A DNA stretch of 64,000 bases from Zygaena filipendulae (taxonomy: Eukaryota; Arthropoda; Insecta; Lepidoptera; Zygaenidae). A program made the translations under genes and the position numbers. Location of the stretch: positions 9,250,501 through 9,314,500 of the forward strand of contig OU015655.1 of the NCBI GenBank assembly GCA_907165275.2, in the 5' to 3' direction. Within the stretch, counting starts at the first letter, position 1. Every line of letters starts with the position of its first letter. Of this stretch, positions 37,501 to 49,500 are shown piece by piece. The notes beneath the pieces are model-generated. The model saw only the letters and a program-made list of their open reading frames with translations, was not told the origin of the DNA and did no database searches.

Positions 37501-40500
37501 TGTACACTAGGTAAATTCCCTTTTATTTTCACTCTTCGTTTTATTCCAAAATATTAGATTTAAGTTAAAAAAACCTGTAGAATAATTAAGACTATGTAAG
37601 TGACAAGATCCGCTTCAGCCATATTTGTAACTCAATATTGATAAGAAACTACCATATATATTGTTCTTCTATGATTTTAACTATGCGAACATGAACTGTT
37701 TTCTTTATAACATTTGTTTGTGACCCTTTGGGTCACATGGATCAGGGTCCATCAACGATCTGACCAGACACTTCCCAGCCAATCCAGACTTGGCGTGTGT
37801 AGGTACTCGTAGAGAAAAACTTACTTTACTATTTGTAAATGAAAACATAGTTGCACATAACTTGGTACTTACCTAAATATTCAATCTATAGAGACAATGT
37901 CAACAACTTTTCAATCTTGGACGAAGAACATGCGATACCCCTCGAAAATTCAAATACAATAAGTTTTAATAATATTTCGTTGAAAATTATAACGCATGGC
38001 TGGCGATCATCGGCTACGAAATCGGACACGATACAAATGAAGGACGAATATCTTAAACGGGGTGATACTGCGGTTATAACAGTGGATTGGAGCGAGACAG
38101 CCGACTCTTTAATATATCCTGTTGTAGCTTCTAACACGAAGTCGGTCGGCATAAGAGTTGCCAACTTCCTGAAAGCCTTGAGCGACCGCTATCAAATCAC
38201 TGGTGATCAGATACACTTGATTGGTCATAGCTTAGGTGCTCATGTCATGGGTAACGCTGCAGCAAACTCTGTTCTAGATATCAGCCGAATTACGGGTATG
38301 TTGTTGGTACTATATTTTGAAAAGGGACCAAAATGTCGAAAATTATAAAACACGAGATAACAAGAAAACATAGCTCTGAAATTTCCATTCAAACTATGTT
38401 TTGCTGAGTCTGGGGTCAATGTTCGTTACATTGTTTTTTCTTGTCTTTTTTATTTTGAACAGCGTTTTTTTTTTCATTATTTCAATAACAAGATAATATT
38501 TTCTATAATGTCTTAGGACTCGACCCAGCTCGTCCGTTTTTCGAATTTCCCTCTCGGCCATCTTCGGAAAAACTGGACTCATCAGATGCCAAATTCGTGG
38601 ACATAATACACACAAGCAGCGGTATTTTTGGAGTTGAGGACAGCATCGGAACTATTGACTTCTACCCCAACAACGGGCGCGCGCCCCAACCAGGCTGCGA
38701 AATTTTGCTATATATATTCGGTAAATGATTGTTAAACAGATATTTTATGTCACGATTTTCTCCGTTTCGGTTGTGTAACAAAGTAATTACCGATCCTACT
38801 TATAATATTAACGAATCACTAATTACGATATTAATCATCGAAAGCGGCGTTGCTAGCTCAGCGTCAAATTATACGAAGATAAACTTTATTCTGTCCTCAA
38901 ACGGACGAAAAACGACACGGCACTGATATTAAAAATGTTTAAATGTCAATATTCTGAATAGATTACTGCAACAAGTTATCAAATAAGAAATTATAGTTAG
39001 TACAAAAATAACTTATCTTTACCTGTATCATATTATTCAATGTCATTGTTACCAGATTCCTGCAGCCACGGAAAATCCAAAGACTATTTCACAACAACGA
39101 TAAACAATCCGAAGGCATTCAAATCGTACAAATGCAAGAGTTGGACTGACTTTTCGAAACAACTATGCGACGAGCAATCTGTCTACATGGGAGACGAAGT
39201 TGATCAAACCGCCAAAGGAAATTATTACTTAAAGACTACTAATTAAGGACTTTTACTAAAAAAAAAACACGAACGTATAACACATCACTTTAAAAAATTT
39301 TAATGGTTGGGTAATGCCATATTATAATTTTGAAGTCCGTGGAGATGAACAATGAGTATATTTTGACTTATTTACACACAGATAATTATGTATACGTATT
39401 AATGAAAGGTAAGAATAGTTTGGTTAAAAAGGAGGTTGTTTTTGTGCTGACTACTATAACTAGCAGTTTTCTTAATAAAAAATAAAGTTTCACCAAGCAC
39501 ATTCGTCTAAATTGTATAAATTTAATACACGAAACTCTCTCATAAAAATTCGCATAACAATATATGGTCAATATTTTTCTTTGATTTTTTTTTCCTTATA
39601 GTATTTTTGAATCTAGAATAATTGTATAAGCTACGACTTTTGAAATGAATGTGAACGTTGGCTGTTGAAGAGTGAAAGTCATACCGAAAACACGGGTGTC
39701 ACGTTCGTCTTCGTTATTTCAGTTTCCTTTCAGCATCTATTTTGAACCCTGAGCTGGAAACTGAATTTTGAAAGAACTAACATTTACATTGGCGTTTCGC
39801 CATATTTGAAGTAGAACATATCTTATTACCTACTTACACATTGTAATTGGTAGAATGAAATTTTTTTAGTTAATATTAATACACGTCATTATTAAAGAAG
39901 ATGTGAATGGTGTGAACCATCCTTTATTTAGGAAGATGTGAACGGTGTGAACCATCCTTTCCGATAATTTTCGAATACCTATATGTTTATTGTTTATATT
40001 AAAACTAAATGGTAAACCGTCAATATCGGTTGCCACCAAATATTATGTTGCTAAACAAAATGGTGGACCGTCACTTTCGGTTGCCGCCAAAGCTCACCCG
40101 AACACTTGGGATCGCCGAGCGTGAGGAGCCAGTACTGCGCGAAGTCCCACTGTCCGTCGGCGAGCCGCGAGAATATGGCGACGGTGCCGTCGGCGAGGGC
40201 GACCACGCAGCGCGACGAGCACGCTACGATCGACAGTATCGCGTCGTTCAGTTTCAGTCTGCGGTGCAAACAAAAGAAATACGGTGCTACTACGGTGCTA
40301 CAAAAAACAGAAATTAACCGTCGCGGGACATCTGGCAGATGTGAAACATCGAAATTGTTTCGTAGGAATAATGAGCTTGTGAAAGGAAATAATTATTATT
40401 ATAGCACAATTAACTTAATTCTCTTCATTAGCAAAATTCAGTCACTTGCGCATAGCGACGCGTCGCCACACCGCATTACATGTTATATTATATAGTTCAT

Positions 40501-43500
40501 TTGCGACGACAATGTGATATTTCAAAAAATATTCAATTTTTTGTTTTATAGTAATTTGAAATCGCGTTATCGCGATCTATTAATCTGCAAAAACGCTATA
40601 TTTTTTACTCTAAAAATGGCAGCGCAATGAGAGAAAGGGACAAAAATATCACAGTATAGCATTATCTCACTTGTCGATGTAGTTAGCTTCGCATACTATG
40701 CTACCACATAGCCGGTCTAGCCCTCCGCGTTATAATAGATGTTTCATATCGAAAATTCAAACAGACGTTGAGCGCGTGTCTAAAAAAATTCTGATTAACG
40801 AGGAACACCTGTTAAACTTTTTTGTAGCAGCACCGATGATGTTTGAAATTGGAAACTCCAAGAATGCCTGGTGTACTAAGAAAACAGATTTTTTCTTAAT
40901 CTGTTTATAATGTATCATAATTAAGTACCTATTATAAAAATATATGTATAAAAATTATATTTCAGGTTTCCGCTGCCTGCTTAGTTTGTTTTATAGCATG
41001 GTTCCCAAACTATTCAGTCAGCGGCCCACTGACTGGTTAGCTATTGCTTTTCACGGCGCCGCAATTACCATATTGGTAGGATGCAGTCATTAAAACGCTA
41101 TACCTCAAAAGATATCATGTTTAATTTCTTATTAGAGAGTTTAGTTAAATTTAGTAGCTTACATGCGACAGTCGGTCGTTATAATGTTGGCTGACACCGG
41201 ATGAAAACCTAATCATAAATACGAATGAGTTTGTTTGATTATTTGTTACTATTTCCACACTACTCAACGATGCAATTATAAACTGGGTAATTTTAGATAG
41301 GGGCTTTCCATCGGAAAATTTGGAAATATTCGCGGTGAAACGGCCGGTAACTGTCAGTAGAGTGATAAAGTGCAATCACCTCGCGAGACACTTGCTGTAG
41401 TTGCCGACGGCGGAGTGCACGAACAGGTTGCCGCTCTTGGTGCCGAGCCACATGGTCGCCATCACGGTGGACATCCTGCGCTCGTGCGGCACGTCGGCGC
41501 GCCCCTCCGCGTCCGACTGCTCCTGAGCGAACGCGTCCACACCGGGCTCCGGGGACGCGCGGCGTTCTGTACGGCGGCCGATTGAGCACAGAGCAAATAT
41601 TATATTAAACTAGCTGTTCCCCGCGGATTCGCGCGCGTTAATTTCAGAGATCCCGCGGGAATTGTGGGATAAGAGTACCGTATTTCTCTTTTCGTAGTTC
41701 GGACAAAATATGCCTGATTTCTTCCAAGAAAACACGTAGTTCCATACAAACTTTGCAACCACTTTTTGGGTTTGAATTTTTAAAAATCCTTTCTCAGTGC
41801 ACACCCTACGTCACTTAAGGAATATTTGTGCAAAATTTCATGGTTCTAGATCCAGCGGTTTAAGCTGTGCGTTGACCAATCAGTCAGTCAGTTCCTGCTT
41901 TTATATAATACATATAGAAAGAGAGAACATGTCGACGGGGCGGGAATTTTATTAGTACTAGTTGTTCCCCGCGGTTTCAGCCGCGGTAATTTCGGAGTTC
42001 CAGCGGGAATTTCGGGTTACAATACAACTTATTTTACTCAGGGATAATGTAGCATTCTAATGGTGAAATAATTTTTGAAATCAGTCCAGTAGTTTTTGTG
42101 TTATATCGTATCAAACAAACAAAAAATGAAATCTTTCCTCTTTATAATATTAGTTTAGATGATCATAACACGACGCGTTAAAGTGACACGCCACAAACAT
42201 TGTTTTCCTCTTGCGTTCAAAAATTTTTTTGTGCGTAATAAATAGTTCGTTTTGTGTGCGAAAACCACCCGGTTGCTGATTTTCATTTGTTTCCATACTA
42301 AACTGAGTTGATGTCCCTTCTATCTGTTCTGTGCGTTCAAGTATTACTATTAAAATATTATCATTAAACACACGCTCCTCCCCCTCGCCAACAAAAGTAA
42401 GCACAGGTCTTACTCCCCCGTATTATATACTTTTGATCTGTTCTGGTTTCTTTATGAATACATAAAATCCGAAAAACAGTTATCTAGTTAAATACAATAT
42501 ATAAAAATTAATCTCTATTTCCCTTGGTCACGCCATACATTGAAAACGACTCGATCGATCATCATAAAATTTTGCACACAAGTTGTCGGGGGTACAGAGA
42601 AGAACACAGGGTACTTTATATGTATGCTGGCATTCCCGCGGGAATTACATAATTAACGCGGTGAAATCGTGGGAAACAGATAGTAAATAAATATTGGTAA
42701 CGTAATCACCATCCAGAGCGGGGCCTCCATCGCCTATGTCATAAAAATAATTTCTGACATTTGATCTTTTGTCATGGAGCAAATAATCACTACGTTTTAA
42801 GAGTAGGCACTTCCATACTTCCTTACTAATCGCTGATCCGATCTATGAAAGCATTTTATGCCAACCATACCAATGTAATGTATGACGCGGTCATAGAAAG
42901 GTTAAGTATTCCAAAGTTGGTAAAAAAGTTCACGCATAAATTCACAGTAACTTTTGGTTCTAGGGAGTGTCGCTGGCCTGTAAACGCTAACTCACCATTG
43001 ATGGGAGTGGAGCTAAGCGGCGGGCTGCCCGAGAGGTCGCTCGCCTCTTCGACGTCCTTGACTACTGACTCTTTGGGCGTCTTTTCGTCTGCCTTCAGTG
43101 GCTCTGCCGCGTGCACCGGCGTACTCGGGGGCGTGAGCAGGGTAGCTTTCATCTAATAAAATTAGAAAGAATATGTTATTAAATAACTAAATATAATACG
43201 TTAGTAGTATCTAAGTACTATGTATAGTAGTAATAAAATAAAAATTGGATGAGTGAGTGAGAATGAGTCGTGTCCCTTGCGCGCTCAATTATTATGAACT
43301 GGCTGCTGTCTCCCGCGATTTTACCCGCGGTCATTCCAGGATAAATTATACGTATAAAGCTTCCTCTTGAAGCACTTTATCTATTCGTGAAAACCGCCAT
43401 TATGATTTGAGTTCGCGTACGCGGACAGACAAACCGACGTGCCGGAGGGCTTTGTTTTTATCACAGAACAGAAAATAACAGATAGAAGGGACATCAACTT

Positions 43501-46500
43501 AGCTAACGTTTAGTATGAAAACAGATAAAAAACCAGTGACACCGTGTGATTTTCACACACAAAACTATTCATTAAAGTTTAGTCACTGTTTTCAAAATTC
43601 ACAGTTTTGGGAATATTGTGGTAAATATACTGGATGGTAGCAAAAGAAGTTTTGGGCAAGCTAGAGCATTGCTCTAACTTCCTTTGCAACGGTAGCACGC
43701 CTGCCCCGCCTATATGTCGTCTCTAGTTAATTTTTCCTAGTTATTTGAGACAAGAATCGAATACTGAATAATCTCCTTCAATAAGTCCCTCATTTAACCT
43801 ATATAACTAAATACCTTTTATATAAGGGAAGGGCGTTCCAAACCTTTTTTGTACATCTTGCTTTTATTCCAATAAAAGAATTAATTATATTATTATTATA
43901 AGGGATTACGGTTTAAGAAATTTATTTCTTTAAAAGAATTACAATTATTCACTTAACTAAAGAAATACAAGAGAAACTTATAGTATAACTTATTACAGTT
44001 ACACTACAACTATTTATATTATAGATACTCACTAGACGCGTGGTCCCGATCACAACCTCTTTTTCCGAGTCCTGAGCACAGTTGCTAGTATCCGTTGAGT
44101 CAGTTCTGCCCACGCAGAATAAAGACTGCTGTACAAAAAAATAATTAGTTACAATTAATTTTAAAAAACCATTTTGTACTCAGGTATTAACCGCAATTTA
44201 CAAATATTGTTATACTAGCTGGTCCCCACGGTTTTATCCACGTTAATTTCACAGTTTCTCAGGGAATTCCAGGATAAAAAGTACCCTATGTCCTTCTCTG
44301 TATCCCTGACAACGTGTATGCAAAATTTCATGATGATCCGTTGAGCCATTGAGGCGTGAAAGTGTAACAAGCAAACAAACTTACTTTCGCATTTATAATA
44401 TTAGTAAAGTGTTTTGGCTAGGTAGGCCGGGCTTTTGGGCTCGTATGGAAGTACCGCTACTGATTTCTAGTAAGTATATCTGGTTGGAGTGTCGAGGGAG
44501 TGGTACTGTACGTGATCAATGGCGGGGCAATATAATAGGCATATTGACTAAAAAAATTAGTCCGTCTTGTAGATTAATAAAAAAATTTGGACACGTATTT
44601 TTCTTTTTTTACGTAATAAAAAAATAACGGAGCTACATTGAGTTGAAATTTCGTGTGACGTCACTAACCGGGCAGTTTGTATGGCGGCTTATAGCGGTTA
44701 GTGACGTCACCAGCCCCCACCCTAAACTTTAATGCACTTTATCTCTGTATATTTTCATTTATATGAAAAAGCAAAAAATACGTGTCTATTGTTTTTTATT
44801 TTCTAACTGACGGACTAATTGGAATTTCGATTTTCAAAAGTCGTCAACATCCCTATGGCAACGTACCGAGTGTCGTTTGGTGTCGTCGCCGGCGGAGGCG
44901 CGCTCTTCGTACTCGGCGTAGTCGTCGGCCGTGGCGCCCGGCACCGACGCGATGCACAGCACGTGCTTGTCGCTCACGCCGAACGACTCGATCACGTCCG
45001 CCGGATTGTTCGCGTCCACGATCTGTTCGATTTATAATAATAACTAGCTGTCACCCGTGGGAATTTCGAGATGAGAAGTACTCTATATCACTCAGGACTA
45101 CCGTAGCTTCCTATAAGTGTTAGAATTTTCAAAATCGGTTCAGTAGACCCAGAGATGACCCTCTACAACGTCACAAACTCACGGCTCACAAACTGTACCT
45201 CTTTATAAGTAAAGATAACGAATGACTGTGATACTCGACACGAAACGCATTCTTCGGAAGTTGCTGTCTCTGTGACCTTAACCACCTTAGTTCAAATATC
45301 TTTTCAACCATCGATATTATTATTATTATTGTTATACTAACGCCACAATTTTTTGGTGCGAGAAAACTATCTCTCACAGGGACTCTATGTGTCCCTGTGT
45401 TTTCATGTAAATCTACCAAAACAACATGCAAGTCTACTAGCAGATAACTTTGCTAGTATACTATATTTTATGAAACATGACTTACCATGACGACGCCTTT
45501 GGTCTGTGTTGTAGAACAAATCCACACGAGAGACGAAAGATTCTTCTCCAAATGCTCAGCGCTCTGGGTCGACTTGAGTTGGCGGTCGATTTCTTCCACC
45601 TCTGGTGAATGGAACTGCGCTTTGCTCATTTCCTCAGCTGACGATAATCATATTGAGTTAAAAAGGAAATTTTTTAAACAAATATAAAAGATTTTCACAA
45701 AATACCTTTTGCTGCCATTAACAAAAAAAAAGGTTTTTTTGTCAATTTTATCACTGTTTTGAATTCCTTATGCTATAGTAACTGTACAATATCTAATAAT
45801 ATTGTCATATAACTATGAGCTTCCACAATATCGCAGTCATAAAAAAAAGGGAAACAATTTATTTCCAACCACAAAACATTTTTTGCATAACATTTTTATT
45901 TATATAAAATTGCATACGCATACAAAATCACATAATATAGTTTGGTCTAGAAACTAGAAATTTTGTACGACTACATTTATGTTTGTAGAAAGAGGTCCGT
46001 ATTTATAAATATAGCTTATACTTGACAGTGTCTCAACACCATCTGTGTTGCGGAGGTTACAATAGGGGCTGCGATAGTCACCAAGACACATGGTGTTGTC
46101 CGGTTTGTCGTCTTGCTTGGCATAGAACACGCTCTCCCCGATCATGCAGCCGCCGTCCGGCGTGCGGCCGCCGGTGAGGTTCACCGCAGCGGCGCACAGA
46201 AGCGTCATGCGAGGCTCGCTCTCCGCTAACGGCCTGCGGGCAGACATACACATTACACACATTCAAACGATGCCTACAACACTGTCGTATAATACACTAG
46301 CTGTCCCCTTGCGGTTATGCCCGCAGTTACTTCGGAGTTCCCGCGGGGAATTCCGGAATATGACGTACCCTATGAAACTCAAGAACACTAATAGCATTCT
46401 ATTGGTTAAAGAATTTTCACAATCGGTTCAGTTGATCCAGAGATTAGCCCCCTACAACGCGACGTCACAAACTCACAAACTTCACCTCCATATTATAGTT

Positions 46501-49500
46501 TTAGGGGCAAGTGAATAGGAAACGTGCTATCGATATTAGTAGGAATATCTTGAATTTTATAATTCAGAATAGGAAAATGAATGGGAGCAAGAAATTAAAA
46601 ACGCGTTGAAATTAGATGGTTTAGAAACTTATAGGCCGAGCGCGAGAGCGAGGTGGAGCGCGCCACGTACCTACCAGCGGACGCTTAGTGGGATGACTTT
46701 CCACAAAATACACGCATGACTTAGTCAAGATCGATCATTTGAGGAGGCTTGTGTAAAGCAGTGGACGTCTGTTGGTTGATATGATGATGACAATGCTGCC
46801 GTCCTTTACTAAAATACCATTAAGTTAATAGACCAAATTATTGACTATGGCTAGAGAGAGCGAAATAATGTCCCTAAATATTGGTTACACACGTACTTTA
46901 ATCTATTCAATATTAGAGCGATGTATGTAATAAATATTTAGGGACATTATTTTACACTTAATAGGCCATAGCCAAAAATTAAATCCATACATTTAACGGA
47001 TTTTTAGTAAAAGGACGGCAGAATGAATAACAGCCGCACTCAGAGTCGTTTTAATGATTACTTACTTTTATGGAATGATTTTTAAAACAAAACTGCCGCA
47101 ATAGGGATGTTGACTACTATTGAAAATCAAAATTCTAATTAGTCCGTCAGTTAGAAAATAGAAAAACAATGGACACGTATTTTTTGCTTTTTTAAATAAA
47201 TTAAAATATACAGAGATAAAGCGCATTAAAGTTTAGGATGAGGAGGTCGTGACGTCACTAACCGCAAAACAGCCATACAAACTGTCAGAATAGTGACGTC
47301 ACGCGAAATTTCAACTCAATATATCGCCGTTATTTTTTGATTACGTAAAAAAAGAAAAAATACGTGTCCAATATTTTTTAATAATCTACAAGACGGACTA
47401 AAAAATAAAAATTAGTCAACATGCCCATTAGAGACGTTCAATAATGCCAATTAGCGCATTTAACTAAAGTAACTTAATTACTTAAATGTCAATTAATATT
47501 AATTGAATCAAAATCTTTGAGGCAGATGTACATATTTTTAAAATCTTTACTTAAAATTAAGTAATCATTAAAACAACTCTGAGTGCGGCCATACAACATG
47601 TGAAGAATGCTATACCTGCAGAACACGGGCACAGGAACCGGCACGCCGCCCGACGACAGCGAGGTGCTGGAGCTGGGCCCTTTCTGACCCTGGCCAGCCT
47701 TGCTGGGCAGGCTCCATCCATACGCCTGCGTGCGTCCATCTTCCTTACGGACGTGCGCACGAACCTAGGTCAAAAACACACCATCCATGTTCTAAAAACT
47801 GGTTTATATTGTGTGATACATTTCTCTCTTTATTCTTTTTATAATGTGGGCAAGCACTAAGGACTAAAATATGTATTCAGATGAATCTTGGCATATACAG
47901 GAATATTTTTTATTCCGTGTGCAAACTTTTACAAATTAAACTTAAAGGAGTTTTAATAAACACCTTTTATTATTTTGATAAGTCTTAGTACAAAAAAGTA
48001 AAGTTATCGTGAACGAAAGATATTGTATACTTTGCAATTGATTTATTGGCTACTCTATTCGCCGCCGCCACCGCTGCGCGCGAAGTGCTCGTTCGGCTAG
48101 GTATTTACGTGGGTTACAATGTACCGACAGCTGATCGAGGTCGTTCACCCCCGCTGCAACACCCCCGCGTACGCTGCACGGCGCGCGCGCCTTTCGATAT
48201 TATTACGAATACATAGTGTCCATATTTTGCTAATTTAAAGCCGGATAAAAAATATGTAGAATACGAAAGATGGAACATAAGTATAGTAGCAGATAACAGC
48301 AGATAGTCTGCTATTGTAATGATAGCTGACTAACTGATGATGATAACATAATACAATATAACTTTTTTTTTTTTTTTTTTAAACTGATTGGTCAGACATT
48401 TGTCCATAATCTCGCCTGATTGTAAGCGTAGATATGAACTAAGGTGTTACACGTCTGCCAATTAAGTACCTGTTCACTCTGCTCTTGAAAAGGTCCAAAT
48501 TGTAGTTTGGGGGAAACACAGACTCCGGCAGGTCGTTCCAGTCCCTAGCGGTACGCATAATAAAAGACGAGGCAAATCGTTTCGTGCGGATAGGTGGAAT
48601 ATCTACCGTATAGGGATGGAAGCCCGCCGTTGCTCTGGTAGATCGCATTTTGAAGGGAGATGGAGGGACCAGCTCAAAGAGCTCTTGCGCGCACTCTCCG
48701 AAGTGCAGCCGATAGAACACCGATAAGCTCGCCACCTTCCGTCGATGGTCGAGGCTAGGGAGCCTCGCGTCGACCAGCTGGTCGTCGCCGATAAGCCGCC
48801 TGGCACGACGCTCTATTGAGTCCAATGCAGCCAGCTGATATTTGGCAGATCCGTCCCACAGATTGTAACAGTACTCCATGCACGAGCGGACTTGCGCAAC
48901 ATACAAGCTCAGGAGCTGTTTGGGTGTGAAGTACCTTCTGACTTTAAATAGGATGCCAAGTTTTTTAGCAGCGGTTTTGGCAATGGACTCAATAAAACGG
49001 CCGAAGTTGAGATCCGAGCTCACAGTCAGACCGAGGAGATCAATATGATCAGCGACTGTTATGGCAGCACCCCGAAGAGTTGGAGCCATGGTGATTGGGC
49101 TCCTCTTGGCGGTAAACAGACATGCCTGTGTTTTAGATGCGTTGAATCGTACCAGGTTGGCGTCACCCCAATCGGATACCGCCACCAAAGCACGATCCAT
49201 ACGTTCCATCATGGCTTGCCGGAGAGATAGGACTTCCGTAGCGTTTGTTTTAGCACTGGACAGCAAGTACCTTTCCGTAACCGTGCTGTCATCAGCGTAC
49301 CCAAAGATACCGGGCATAAGAAGCAAGTCGTTAATATGAAGCAGAAATAAGGTTGCGGAAAGCACTGATCCCTGAGGGACACCAGCGTTCAATGCTTGCA
49401 GACTAGACGAGCAACCATCAATGACAACTCGAATAGTCCTGTCCCTCAAGAAGTCGGCTATCCAAGTGCACATACGATTGGGTACGCCATATGAAGGAAG

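Noticed and set aside
44349..44627. 92-codon plus-strand frame
   Set aside because: Spans the end of one interspersed repeat and the start of the MITE at 44,538.
47557..47760. Arg-rich minus-strand frame at 47.6 kb
   Set aside because: Wrong-frame reading of syd exon 6.
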